A stretch of 64,000 nucleotides of DNA from Desmonostoc muscorum LEGE 12446 (GTDB lineage: Bacteria; Cyanobacteriota; Cyanobacteriia; Cyanobacteriales; Nostocaceae): the NCBI RefSeq assembly GCF_015207005.2, contig NZ_JADEXS020000001.1, positions 6,037,001 to 6,101,000 on the forward strand, in the 5' to 3' direction. A model generated the notes under the pieces. The model saw only the letters and a list, made by a program, of their open reading frames with translations, did no database searches and was not told the origin of the DNA. Shown here piece by piece: positions 54,577 to 64,000 of this stretch. The position numbers and the translations under genes were made by a program. The number at the start of each line of letters is the position of its first letter. The stretch's first letter is position 1.

Positions 54577-57500
54577 TAATGTAATCTGATGCACCTGCTT
54601 CAATGCACTTTTCACGATCGCCTTGCATGGCTTTGGCGGTGAGTGCAATAATCGGCAAGGATTGAAAGCGATTGTTTTGGCGGATTTGGCGCGTTGTTTC
54701 GTAACCGTCCATTTCTGGCATCATTACGTCCATTAAAACGACATCAATATCGGGTGTATTTTCTAACAAAGTAATTCCTTCTCTGCCGTTTTCAGCATAT
54801 AATACCTGGATTTGATAACGTTCCAGCATACTTGTGAGGGCGAAGATATTCCGCATATCGTCGTCTACAATTAGCGCTTTTTTGCCGACGAGCAAGTGGT
54901 CTCTGGAATGGAGTTGTTCGAGGATTTGTCGCTTGGGTTCTGGCAAATTCGCTTGGACTCGGTGCAGAAACAATGCTGTTTCATCCAGGAGACGTTCTGG
55001 CGATCGCACATCTTTTATAATAATGGTCTCTGCAATCCGTCTGAGTTCCGTTTCTTGAGCTTTGCTAATTTCTCTACCTGTGTAGACAATAATTGGCAGA
55101 GATTTGCCGTTGGGTAAAAGCTTGATTTGCTCGATGAGTTCAAACCCAGTCATGTCTGGTAGCCCTAAATCGAGGACGAGACAATCAAAATGCTGGCTGC
55201 GGATGGCTTCGAGGGCTGCTGCACCGGTGTCTACGGCGGTGGTAGCAACATCGCTGTTACCAATTAACTCGACAATGCTATGACGTTGGGTGTCGTCGTC
55301 TTCCACTACCAGTAAATTTTTGACTTGGCGTTCGACAAAACCTTTGATTTTGCCCAGGGCTGCCGATATTATCTCACTGGTTAATGGTTTTTGCAGATAT
55401 GCGATCGCTCCTAGTTGCAAACCGCGCTGTCTGCCTTCCTCAACGGTCATGATGTGTACGGGAATATGACGAGTATTGGGGTCGTGTTTGAGACGGTCTA
55501 ATACTGTCCATCCATCCATTTCTGGCAATCTAATGTCTAGCAAAACGGCTGAAGGTAAAAATTGCTGGGCTAGCATCAAGCCTGTGGTGCCAGTTTGGGC
55601 AGTTATTACCTTGAATCCATGCTGTTGCGCCATATCTAGGAGGATACGGGCAAAGTTAATGTCATCTTCGACAATTAATAATACGCGATCGCCTGTTTCG
55701 ATGATAGTGCGATCGTCATTTAGGGAGGAGTGGGGAGTGGGGAGTGGGGAGTGGGGAGTGGGGAGTGGGAGACGCGGTGAGGCGGAGAATTGCTCAAATA
55801 TTCTCTCCATTTCTGCGCGTCCCCGCGTCCCTGCGTCCCCGTGTGCTATTTCCCCGCGTCCTCCCCCCTGTGGTAAATAAAATGTAAACGTACTACCTTC
55901 ACCGGGTTGACTAACTAATTTGATTTCGCCGCCAAAGAGACGGGCGATTTCGCGGCTAATTGATAAGCCTAATCCTGTACCGCCGTATTTCCGACTGGTA
56001 GAACCATCGGCTTGCTGAAATGCCTCGAAAATTACTTTTTGCTTCTCTGGGGCAATGCCAATGCCTGTGTCGCTGACTGAGAAGGCGATGACCAACTGAG
56101 CGCGATTTAAACTTTCGTGGTCGGGACTCCATCCTTGTCTCGCCGCTGTAATTTGTAACCGCACTTCTCCTTGTTCTGTAAATTTAAAAGCGTTGGAGAG
56201 GAGATTTTTCAATACCTGTTGTAAGCGTTTGACATCTGTGTAAATAGTAAGTGGCAATTCGGGAATCAATTCAATTGTGAAAGCAAGTCGTTTGCTGTTG
56301 GCTATTTGTCGGAAGGTGCGCTCAATCTGTTCGCCCAAATCTACCAAGGGCATTTGGGTCATTTCAATTGACATGGTTCCAGATTCAATTTTGGCAAGGT
56401 CGAGAATGTCATTAATCAACGCCAATAAATCTGTACCTGCTGAGTAAATTGTCTGGCTGTATTCGATTTGTTTGTTGCTGAGGTTGCCATCAATATTATC
56501 TGTTAACAACTTCGCCAAAATTAACAAGCTATTCAGGGGTGTCCGCAATTCGTGGGACATGTTGGCAAGAAACTCTGATTTGTATTTTGAAGAGAGGGCG
56601 AGTTGTTCGGCTTTTTCTTCCAAAGACGTTCTTGCTTGTTCGATTTCCCGATTTTTACGCTCGACTTCTCTCTTTTGCTGAGCCAACAATTCTGCTTTTT
56701 CTTCTAATTCAGCGTTGGTTTGTTGCAGTTCTTCTTGCTGTCCTTTGAGTAAATCTTCCGAGGCTTTGAGTGATTGGGCTTGCTGTTCTAGGCGTTTGTT
56801 GGTTTCTCGGAGTTCATTTTGCTGGGTTTGGAGTTCTTCAGCTAAAGATTGCGATTGCTTGAGTAATTCTTCAGTTCGCATGGATGCAGCGATCGTGTTC
56901 AAAACGATCGCTATACTTTCTGTAAGTTGGTCGAAGAATGTCAAGTGAATTTCGCTAAAGCGGCGGAAGGATGCTAATTCAATGACTGCTGTGACTTGTC
57001 CTTCAAAGAGTACGGGTAAGACTACGGCATTCAAAGGTGTGGCTTCTCCTAAGCCGGAGCCAATTTTGATGTAGTCAGTGGGCACTTCTGTGAGCAGAAT
57101 TCGCTCTTTTTCTAAGGCGCATTGTCCCACCAAACCTTCACCCATGAAAAAGCGATTGGCTAGATGTTTGCGTTCCCGATAGGCGTAGCTACTAATTAGT
57201 TTCAAATACGTGCTATTGTCCCCGGAGTCCATTAAATAGAATACACCGTGTTGCGCTCCTACCAAGGGTGCGAGTTCTGAGAGAATTAATTTGGATACGG
57301 TTTCCAAGTCTCGCTGACCTTGGAGCATTCGGGTAAATTTAGCGAGGTTAGTTTTCAACCAGTCTTGTTCGGTGTTTTTCTGGGTTGTTTCCCGCAGGTT
57401 GGCAATCATCTGGTTGATGTTGTCTTTGAGGATGGCAACTTCCCCTAGTGCTTCCACGGCAATGGAACGAGTTAAATCACCTTTAGTTACAGCTGTAGCA

Positions 57501-60500
57501 ACTTCCGCGATCGCTCGCAACTGTGTTGTCAATGTAGCAGCCAGTTCATTCACGTTATCGGTCAAATCTTTCCAAGTTCCCGCCGCCCCAGGTACTCTGG
57601 CTTGTCCGCCTAACTTGCCTTCAATTCCCACTTCCCGCGCCACTGTGGTTACCTGATTGGCAAAGGTGGCTAGGGTATCTATCATTTCGTTGATTGTTTC
57701 TGCCAAGGTTTCAATTTCACCTTTGGCATCTAACATTAGTTTGCGTTTCAAGTCGCCATTTGCAACTGCCGTCACAACTCTGGCAATACCCCGCACCTGT
57801 GCCGTTAAGTTCCCCGCCATCGAGTTTACGTTGTCCGTTAAATCTTTCCAGGTACCTGCAACACCTTGGACTTGGGCTTGTCCCCCCAACTTGCCTTCGG
57901 TGCCCACTTCCCGCGCCACCCGCGTTACTTCACTGGCAAAGGAACTGAGTTGATCCACCATTGTATTAGTGGTATTCTTCAAATCCAAAATTTCGCCTTT
58001 GGCATCGACGGTAATTTTCTTCGAGAGGTCGCCATTTGCCACCGCTTTGGTAACTTCCGCGATGTTGCGGACTTGTCCGGTGAGGTTCCCCGCCATTGAG
58101 TTTACGTTGTCGGTTAAATCTTTCCAGGTGCCGGCAACTCCTCTGACGTAAGCTTGCACGCCGAGTTTTCCTTCGGTTCCCACTTCCCGTGCTACCCGCG
58201 TTACTTCCGATGCAAAGGAATTCAGTTGATCCACCATTGTGTTGATGGTATTTTTCAATTCCAGAATTTCGCCTTTAACATCGACGGTAATTTTCTTAGA
58301 AAGGTCGCCGTTAGCCACAGCCGTAGTCACTTCGGCGATGTTCCGCACCTGCGCCGTCAAGCTTCCCGCCATGAAGTTTACACTGTCGGTTAAATCCTTC
58401 CAAGTCCCGGCTACGCCTTTAACTTCTGCTTGGACGCCGAGTTTTCCTTCGGTTCCCACCTCACGGGCAACTCTTGTTACTTCCGATGCAAAAGAATTCA
58501 GTTGATCCACCATTGTGTTAACGGTGTTTTTCAACTCCAAAATTTCACCTTTGACATCAACGGAAATTTTCTTCGAGAGGTCACCATTTGCCACTGCCGT
58601 TGTGACGGCGGCGATGTTTCGCACCTGTGCCGTTAAACTTCCCGCCATGAAATTCACGCTGTCGGTTAAATCTTTCCAGGTGCCAGCCACGCCGCGCACG
58701 TCTGCTTGTACGCCGAGTTTACCTTCACTGCCTACTTCCCGTGCAACCCTTGTAACCTCACTTGCAAAAGAGTTGAGTTGATCCACCATTATATTGATGG
58801 TGTTTTTCAACTCCAGAATTTCACCTTTGACAGCAACGGTAATTTTCTTAGAAAGGTCACCGTTGGCGATCGCAGTTGCAACTTCCGCAATGTTTCGTAC
58901 TTGGTCGGTGAGGTTCCCCGCCATTAAGTTTACATTGTCGGTCAAGTCTTTCCAAGTGCCAGCCACTCCCCTGACTTCTGCTTGCACGCCCAATTTACCT
59001 TCGGTTCCCACTTCTCTGGCAACCCTTGTAACTTCCGATGCAAAGGAACTCAGTTGATCCACCATTGTGTTAATAGTGTTTTTCAACTCCAAAATTTCGC
59101 CTTTGACATCAACGGTGATTTTTTTGGAAAGGTCACCATTTGCCACAGCCGTAGTCACATCTGCAATGTTTCGCACCTGTGCCGTTAAACTTCCCGCCAT
59201 GAAGTTTACGCTGTCAGTTAAATCTTTCCACGTGCCAGCCACACCTTTAACATCTGCTTGGACGCCGAGTTTGCCTTCACTTCCCACTTCCCTAGCAACC
59301 CGCGTCACTTCACTGGCAAAGGAACTGAGTTGATCCACCATGATATTGATAGTGTTCTTCAACTCCAAAATTTCACCTCTGACATCAACGGTGATTTTCT
59401 TCGAGAGGTCACCGCTGGCGATCGCTGTGGCAACTTCGGCAATGTTTCGCACCTGTCCGGTCAAGTTCCCCGCCATTAAGTTAACGTTATCCGTTAAGTC
59501 TTTCCAAGTTCCCGCCACTCCCCTGACTTCTGCTTGCACGCCGAGTTTGCCTTCGGTTCCCACTTCCCTGGCAACCCGCGTGACTTCCGATGCAAAGGAA
59601 TTGAGTTGATCCACCATTGTGTTGATGGTGTTTTTCAGTTCCAGAATTTCGCCCTTCACATCAACGGTGATTTTCTTGGATAAATCGCCATTAGCCACCG
59701 CCGTAGTCACTTCGGCAATATTCCGCACCTGCGCCGTCAAGCTTCCCGCCATAAAATTGACGCTATCCGTCAGATCCTTCCAGGTACCCGCTACCCCCCG
59801 GACTTCTGCTTGACCGCCGAGTTTTCCTTCTGCACCGACCTCGCGGGCGACTCTTGTAACTTCCGAGGCAAAGGAATTGAGTTGATCCACCATGATGTTA
59901 ACGGTGTTTTTCAACTCCAAAATTTCGCCTTTCACATCCACAGTAATTTTCTTCGACAAATCGCCGTTAGCTACCGCCGTGGTGACTTCGGCAATGTTGC
60001 GGACTTGGGCAGTTAAATTACCCGCCATTAAATTAACGTTATCTGTGAGATCCTTCCAAGTACCAGCCACTCCTTTAACTTCGGCTTGGACGCCCAACTT
60101 ACCTTCCGTTCCCACCTCACGAGCAACTCTTGTCACTTCTGATGCAAATGAATTCAGCTGATCCACCATTGTGTTAACGGTGTTTTTCAGTTCCAGAATT
60201 TCGCCCTTGACATCAACGGTGATTTTTTTGGAGAGGTCACCATTGGCGATCGCTGTGGCAACTTCGGCAATGTTACGAACTTGCCCAGTCAAATTTCCCG
60301 CCATCAAGTTCACATTGTCAGTCAAATCCTTCCAAGTGCCAGCCACACCACGCACTTGGGCTTGAACACCGAGTTTACCTTCAGTACCCACCTCACGAGC
60401 AACCCGCGTCACTTCCGAAGCAAAGGAACCGAGCCGGTCTACCATCGTGTTGACAATATTGGCAGTTTGGAGAAACTCACCTTGCAGAGGTCTGCCCTCA

Positions 60501-60889
60501 ATTTCTGTAGCAATGGTTTGGGATAAGTCGCCATTAGCCACAGCCCGAATTACACGAGTTGTTTCTGCTGTGGGTTGGACTAAATCTGTAATTAAAGTAT
60601 TGACAGAAGTTACACAATCTGACCACGAACCGCGAACATCTCCTAAAGAGGCGCGATCGGCTATCTTGCCTTCTTTGCCGACGACATTACCAATCCGCTG
60701 TAACTCCGTCGCCATCCGCTGATTTTGATCGATTATATCATTGAGCGTATCAGCTATTTTACCAGCTACACCAGTATGGTCTAAGGGCATCCGAGCCGAG
60801 AAGTCACCGTGCTTGACAGCCGTCAGCGTTCTCAGTAGCTGGTTTAAATCTAGATTGTCATTGTCTCTAGTCAACTGTTCGGTTGCCAT
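54518..60889 (-). CDS. Giant hybrid histidine kinase with about 13 HAMP units, GAF and three receivers
   Basis: 2123 residues without transmembrane segments; ATG 60889 with AGGA seven bases upstream. Residues 10-1110: about 13 HAMP-type units, nine of them nearly identical at a 92-residue (276-base) period ([20 protein letters not shown] ... [15 protein letters not shown]). GAF about 1150-1320, coiled coil to 1430, His[14 protein letters not shown] (about 1448), HATPase to about 1670, then REC1 (about 1725-1840), REC2 (1850-1970) and REC3 (2000-2120) with their aspartates ([36 protein letters not shown]). Odd: residues about 1673-1720 are a Ser/Pro-rich repeat-derived insert. Poly-HAMP soluble kinases relate to osmosensing in fungi; the signal here is unknown. 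Confidence 0.93.
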   Translation of the reverse strand: MATEQLTRDNDNLDLNQLLRTLTAVKHGDFSARMPLDHTGVAGKIADTLNDIIDQNQRMATELQRIGNVVGKEGKIADRASLGDVRGSWSDCVTSVNTLITDLVQPTAETTRVIRAVANGDLSQTIATEIEGRPLQGEFLQTANIVNTMVDRLGSFASEVTRVAREVGTEGKLGVQAQVRGVAGTWKDLTDNVNLMAGNLTGQVRNIAEVATAIANGDLSKKITVDVKGEILELKNTVNTMVDQLNSFASEVTRVAREVGTEGKLGVQAEVKGVAGTWKDLTDNVNLMAGNLTAQVRNIAEVTTAVANGDLSKKITVDVKGEILELKNTVNIMVDQLNSFASEVTRVAREVGAEGKLGGQAEVRGVAGTWKDLTDSVNFMAGSLTAQVRNIAEVTTAVANGDLSKKITVDVKGEILELKNTINTMVDQLNSFASEVTRVAREVGTEGKLGVQAEVRGVAGTWKDLTDNVNLMAGNLTGQVRNIAEVATAIASGDLSKKITVDVRGEILELKNTINIMVDQLSSFASEVTRVAREVGSEGKLGVQADVKGVAGTWKDLTDSVNFMAGSLTAQVRNIADVTTAVANGDLSKKITVDVKGEILELKNTINTMVDQLSSFASEVTRVAREVGTEGKLGVQAEVRGVAGTWKDLTDNVNLMAGNLTDQVRNIAEVATAIANGDLSKKITVAVKGEILELKNTINIMVDQLNSFASEVTRVAREVGSEGKLGVQADVRGVAGTWKDLTDSVNFMAGSLTAQVRNIAAVTTAVANGDLSKKISVDVKGEILELKNTVNTMVDQLNSFASEVTRVAREVGTEGKLGVQAEVKGVAGTWKDLTDSVNFMAGSLTAQVRNIAEVTTAVANGDLSKKITVDVKGEILELKNTINTMVDQLNSFASEVTRVAREVGTEGKLGVQAYVRGVAGTWKDLTDNVNSMAGNLTGQVRNIAEVTKAVANGDLSKKITVDAKGEILDLKNTTNTMVDQLSSFASEVTRVAREVGTEGKLGGQAQVQGVAGTWKDLTDNVNSMAGNLTAQVRGIARVVTAVANGDLKRKLMLDAKGEIETLAETINEMIDTLATFANQVTTVAREVGIEGKLGGQARVPGAAGTWKDLTDNVNELAATLTTQLRAIAEVATAVTKGDLTRSIAVEALGEVAILKDNINQMIANLRETTQKNTEQDWLKTNLAKFTRMLQGQRDLETVSKLILSELAPLVGAQHGVFYLMDSGDNSTYLKLISSYAYRERKHLANRFFMGEGLVGQCALEKERILLTEVPTDYIKIGSGLGEATPLNAVVLPVLFEGQVTAVIELASFRRFSEIHLTFFDQLTESIAIVLNTIAASMRTEELLKQSQSLAEELQTQQNELRETNKRLEQQAQSLKASEDLLKGQQEELQQTNAELEEKAELLAQQKREVERKNREIEQARTSLEEKAEQLALSSKYKSEFLANMSHELRTPLNSLLILAKLLTDNIDGNLSNKQIEYSQTIYSAGTDLLALINDILDLAKIESGTMSIEMTQMPLVDLGEQIERTFRQIANSKRLAFTIELIPELPLTIYTDVKRLQQVLKNLLSNAFKFTEQGEVRLQITAARQGWSPDHESLNRAQLVIAFSVSDTGIGIAPEKQKVIFEAFQQADGSTSRKYGGTGLGLSISREIARLFGGEIKLVSQPGEGSTFTFYLPQGGGRGEIAHGDAGTRGRAEMERIFEQFSASPRLPLPTPHSPLPTPHSSLNDDRTIIETGDRVLLIVEDDINFARILLDMAQQHGFKVITAQTGTTGLMLAQQFLPSAVLLDIRLPEMDGWTVLDRLKHDPNTRHIPVHIMTVEEGRQRGLQLGAIAYLQKPLTSEIISAALGKIKGFVERQVKNLLVVEDDDTQRHSIVELIGNSDVATTAVDTGAAALEAIRSQHFDCLVLDLGLPDMTGFELIEQIKLLPNGKSLPIIVYTGREISKAQETELRRIAETIIIKDVRSPERLLDETALFLHRVQANLPEPKRQILEQLHSRDHLLVGKKALIVDDDMRNIFALTSMLERYQIQVLYAENGREGITLLENTPDIDVVLMDVMMPEMDGYETTRQIRQNNRFQSLPIIALTAKAMQGDREKCIEAGASDYITKPVDTEQLLSLLRVWLYR

Positions 60890-61312
60890 AGCCTTATCCT
60901 TAATCTTAATCCTTGAAGAATTTTTTGTATTTTTTGCACCCCGTACCTAGTTAAAGTGCTTTTAGGTAATGGTTATCAAAATAGAGAGTAGGGAATAGAA
61001 AGTGGATCAAACTAATTTTTATGGGTGCGGGTGTCAGCAGCCGATCAAAGACTGCTAACTAAATGGTATTGCTGTAGATGTATCTGGCATACCACTTAGC
61101 TAATGATAGCTAGTTGGCCTCTGTTATGCAGCATCAATTATTGGCGATGCCTACCTGGGTGAGTACACCATCGCACACAAGAACACACGATGACAATTAA
61201 CATTACGTTTTTTGATTTTTGGAATTTGAGGAAAGCAGCAAATCAAGAACTCCTAACTGATAACTGAGGTTTGCTAAAGTCAAAAGTATCCGGCAACTCC
61301 AAGGATTGGCAA
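60890..61312. promoter_or_regulatory. Divergent spacer between the giant kinase and the Uma2 gene
   Basis: No gene or strong repeat seen. Promoters for both flanking genes should lie here. AAGGA at about 61300, seven bases before ATG 61313, decides the start of the right-hand gene. Confidence 0.4.
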
Positions 61313-61996
61313 ATGGTTAGAGAGTACTCAACCCAGAGACATCTGCCTCCGCTTGAAAGTGGCGATCGCTTAACTCGCCCTGAATTTGAACGGCGTTATG
61401 CGGCTGCACCCCATATCAAGAAAGCAGAACTGATCGAAGGAATCGTTTACGTGGCATCTCCTTTAAGACATGAGCAACATGGCAAACCCCACAGTCGGGT
61501 GATAACTTGGTTAGGTGTCTACCAATCACTGACTCCCGGCGTTGACTTAAGCGTTGAACCAACCGTCAGATTAGATTTAGACAATGAACCTCAGCCAGAT
61601 GCAGTGCTGTTTATTGAACCAGACGCAGGCGGACAAACTCGTTTAAGCAGCGACGGTTACATTGAAGGATCTCCCGAATTGATTGTTGAAATTGCAGCGA
61701 GTAGCGTGGCGATCGATAGAGGCAGCAAAAAGCAAGTTTATCGCCGTAATGGGGTGTTGGAGTACGTAATCTGGCAATCTTACGAGAATCAAATTGAATG
61801 GTTTTGCCTAGTTGATGGCGACTATCAATTGGTATCTCCAGGTGCAGATGGAATTATTCGCTCTCAGGTATTTCCAGGTTTGTGGTTAGCGGTGGAGGCG
61901 CTGTTAAACAATCAGATGGTGCGAGTGTTAGAGGTGGTGCAAGCCGGGTTGAAGTCAGCGGAACATAATGCGTTTGTGCAGCAGTTGAAGAAATAG
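61313..61996 (+). CDS. Uma2 family endonuclease-like protein (DUF820)
   Basis: 227 residues from ATG 61313; a TTG at 61271 would add 14 but lacks a ribosome site. The fold belongs to the PD-(D/E)XK superfamily. KKAELIEGIVYVASPL, EPQPDAVLFIE (active-site Asp), PELIVEIAASSVAIDRGSKKQVYRRNGVLEYVIW (Glu and Lys of the motif) are visible. The family is hugely expanded in cyanobacteria, and its natural role is unsettled. Confidence 0.85.
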   Translation: MVREYSTQRHLPPLESGDRLTRPEFERRYAAAPHIKKAELIEGIVYVASPLRHEQHGKPHSRVITWLGVYQSLTPGVDLSVEPTVRLDLDNEPQPDAVLFIEPDAGGQTRLSSDGYIEGSPELIVEIAASSVAIDRGSKKQVYRRNGVLEYVIWQSYENQIEWFCLVDGDYQLVSPGADGIIRSQVFPGLWLAVEALLNNQMVRVLEVVQAGLKSAEHNAFVQQLKK

Positions 61997-62282
61997 ACAA
62001 GTCTGAAATAGTTTACTCACTGAGTTTTCGTGTCATTTTTACCCCACCCTAACCCTCCCCTTGTAAAGGGGAGGGAACTAGATTTCCTGTTTCCCCCCTT
62101 TCAAAGGGGGGATTAAGGGGGGTAATTCGACTTGTGTGTACACTGTAGCCTTAAAAAGGGGGAAGCCGGAATCAAAGTCCCCCAATTTATCGGGCGATTT
62201 AGGGGGATCTAAAACGTTTTGCTACCGACCAAAGAACTTTTAAAACATCCTCTTAAAGTGAAACAGGAATAGGAGGGTACGT
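61997..62282. repeat. MITE-like element E, second copy
   Basis: Contains CCCCTTGTAAAGGGGAGGG and CCCCCCTTTCAAAGGGGGGATT palindromes (about 62055-62120). Next come GGAATCAAAGTCCCCCAATT and GGGGGATCTAAAACG shared with 13985-14042, and the end ACTTTTAAAACATCCTC (62236-62252), matching the inverted end of the IS5-type element with one mismatch. Confidence 0.72.
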
Positions 62283-63014
62283 CTAGCTAGGTTCATTCCA
62301 AGCCCTAATCGCTTCAATCGGAATACCAGCAGGAGCAAATAAAATCTTTATTGTCTCAATACCTACTGCTGTCATTACTCTTTGCAAACGTACTTTGAGC
62401 ATTGGATTATTTTTGATAACTTGCTCAATCGCTTGCCTATTTTTAAGTACTGGATGACTCTCAACAGCTTGATTAACAATAGGTTGAGCATCGATTACAG
62501 TCGGTTTATCCTGCTCCATTTTCTCAAGTAACTGCTGAAGCACAGTTTTTAAATTAGCAATATCTTGTGTAGAGGTGTAATTGTTTTGAGTGTTAATGTT
62601 ATTACCTTCCACATTACCAGCAACATTGCTGCCAGTAATAGGTGCATGAAAATTCATTTGAACTGGAGATTTTTCTGACATATTTTTGAGTGTTTGATTA
62701 AGTGTGTTTATAAAACCAGTTAAAGGATCGGCGTTGTTTGTTTCCTCATTCAAGACAGAATCACAAACTTTATAGTTATAAAATTTGCACCGCTCTTGAA
62801 TTTTAGAAATTGCATTGCTTTTATTTTGTGAGGGAGTTTTTAATTGTATTTCCCAGATATGATGCAAAACTTCAGAGCCAGCAATTTTCCCTAACGCCTG
62901 TGCGGTACTCCAATGAACAAATAAATCTTCATCGTGCAAAGCATTAATTAAGGCAGATACAGCTTCTTGGTTGCCGATTTTTCCTAACGCCTCTGCGGCT
63001 CTACAACGAACAAA
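62283..63014 (-). pseudogene. 3' part of a HEAT-repeat gene, separated by one stop codon
   Basis: In the same frame as the upstream HEAT array and directly after the TAA at 63015-63017. It reads [14 protein letters not shown], one more repeat, then a unique tail: coil, [20 protein letters not shown] and [25 protein letters not shown], and a helical end ([18 protein letters not shown]). A TTG at 62939 could restart translation. Tails with the FHAP..G..GNVEG.N motif occur, as I recall, at the C termini of large NACHT/HEAT or pentapeptide proteins of cyanobacteria. Function unknown. Confidence 0.72.
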
Positions 63015-64000
63015 TTAATCTTCATCCTGCAAAGCATTAATTAAGGCAGATACAGCTTCTTGGTTGCCGATTTCTCCTAACGCCTCTGCGGCTCTCCAAC
63101 GAACAGATTCATCTTCATCCTGCAAAGCATTAATTAAGGCAGATACAGCTTCTTGGTTGCTGATTTTTCCTAACGCCTGTGCGGCACTCGAACGAACAGA
63201 CTCATTTTCATGCTGCAAAGCATTAATTAAGGCAGATACAGCTTCTTGAATTAAGGCAGATACAGCTTCTTGGTTGCCGATTTTTCCTAACGCCTCTGCG
63301 GCTCTCCAACGAACAAAGGAATATTTATCCTGCAAAGCATTAATTAAGGCAGATACAGCTTCTTGGTTGCCGATTTTTCCTAACGCCTCTGCGGCTCTCC
63401 AACGAACAGAGTAATCTTCATCCTGCAAAGCATTAATTAAGGCAGATACAGCTTCTTGGCTGCTGATTTTTCCTAACGCCTCTGCGGCACTCGAACGAAC
63501 AGAGGAATGTTTATCCTGTAAAGCTTTAATTAAGGCAGATACAGCTTCTTGGTTGCCGATTTCTCCTAACGCCTCTGCGGCTCTACAACGAACAAACTCA
63601 TCTTCATGCTGCAAAGCATTAATTAAGGCAGATACAGCTTCTTGGTTGCCGATTTCTCCTAACGCCTCTGCGGCTCTCCAACGAACAGACTCATCTTCAT
63701 CCTGCAAAGCATTAATTAAGGCAGATACAGCTTCTTGGTTGCTGATTTTTCCTAACGCCTGTGCGGCACTCGAACGAACAGACTCATCTTTATGCTGCAA
63801 AGCATTAATTAAGGCAGATACAGCTTCTTGAATTAAGGCAGATACAGCTTCTTGGTTGCCGATTTTTCCTAACGCCTCTGCGGCTCTCCAACGAACACCG
63901 GAATCTTCATGCTGCAAAGCATCAATTAAGGCAGATACAGCTTCTTGGTTGCCGATTTTTCCTAACGCCTCTGCGGCACTCGAACGAACAGACTCATCTT
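63015..64000 (-). CDS. HEAT-repeat protein, partial (start beyond right edge)
   Basis: At least ten HEAT repeats of 31 residues (93 bases), nearly identical at DNA level: [20 protein letters not shown] then [11 protein letters not shown]. The frame is open to base 64000, so the gene begins outside. In two places a short duplication gives [22 protein letters not shown] at 63015 ends the frame where other repeats have Glu, Ser or Tyr. HEAT solenoids bind proteins; in cyanobacteria such arrays are often fused behind NACHT ATPase domains (family knowledge, not seen here). Confidence 0.82.
   Translation of the reverse strand, partial: DESVRSSAAEALGKIGNQEAVSALIDALQHEDSGVRWRAAEALGKIGNQEAVSALIQEAVSALINALQHKDESVRSSAAQALGKISNQEAVSALINALQDEDESVRWRAAEALGEIGNQEAVSALINALQHEDEFVRCRAAEALGEIGNQEAVSALIKALQDKHSSVRSSAAEALGKISSQEAVSALINALQDEDYSVRWRAAEALGKIGNQEAVSALINALQDKYSFVRWRAAEALGKIGNQEAVSALIQEAVSALINALQHENESVRSSAAQALGKISNQEAVSALINALQDEDESVRWRAAEALGEIGNQEAVSALINALQDED

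Noticed and set aside
57372..60722. Series of 60-98-codon ORFs on the plus strand opposite the HAMP array
   Set aside because: They recur every 276 bases as antisense shadows of the repeated HAMP coding sequence.
63064..63831. Repeat ORFs on the plus strand opposite the HEAT array
   Set aside because: Antisense shadows of the 93-bp repeats.

Overview
The window looks like a chromosomal segment of a filamentous, probably heterocyst-forming cyanobacterium (Nostocales: Nostoc, Calothrix, Tolypothrix or similar). Visible reasons are the abundance of the HIP1 octamer GCGATCGC, long heptanucleotide (GGGGACT)n tracts of the STRR type, cyanobacterial families (Ycf34, a ChlH/BchH-type chelatase subunit, giant GAF/PAS/HAMP hybrid kinases, Uma2 proteins), and intergenic DNA crowded with short palindromic elements. 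This is inference from content; no rRNA or tRNA gene was recognised.

Layout. 1-5.3 kb: 3' part of murD, a run of palindromic MITE-like elements, a 21-bp tandem repeat, a PIN-toxin/antitoxin pair and an XRE regulator. 5.3-10.5 kb: a 1471-residue double hybrid histidine kinase and a small DUF6918-like protein. 10.8-14 kb: a transposase bracketed by inverted hairpin repeats, and tsaB. 14-19 kb: a graveyard of one or more large Ser/Thr-kinase/AAA/GAF/PAS/histidine-kinase genes, with only the 3' 784 codons still open. 19-30 kb: two exported proteins of unknown function, a PAS-Crp regulator, glpK, an MFS transporter, argC and a DUF1350 protein. 30.7-32.3 kb: two paralogous Gly/Ser/Asn-rich repeat proteins of unknown function. 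32.3-34 kb: an IS630-type element inserted at a TA inside a small gene whose reading frame can be rebuilt exactly, next to a HicB-like gene. 34-37.7 kb: BchH/ChlH-like chelatase subunit. 38-44.6 kb: a two-PG-binding-domain amidase, a LURP-one-like protein, small exported proteins, and a second transposase of the same family as the one at 11 kb. 44.7-51.7 kb: a dihydroorotate-dehydrogenase-like protein and nifJ (pyruvate:ferredoxin oxidoreductase), then ycf34 and a CCA-adding enzyme. 51.8-54.6 kb: an IS5-type element and gene wreckage. 54.5-60.9 kb: a 2123-residue hybrid kinase with about 13 HAMP units. 61-64 kb: a Uma2 protein and a HEAT-repeat gene broken by one stop codon that runs off the right edge.

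The most distinctive signal is the way short intergenic repeats behave. At least six families of MITE-like elements (three with partly interchangeable cores) occupy the spacers. The same repeat sequences also sit in frame inside five conserved genes (murD, both giant kinases, bchH-like, nifJ), where they encode linker or loop peptides. Decay is also prominent: a nested-deletion kinase cluster, an IS-split small gene, a scar joining WD40 and GTP-cyclohydrolase-like fragments, and a HEAT gene with a nonsense codon. Functions given without a named family are not known, and no search could be run.
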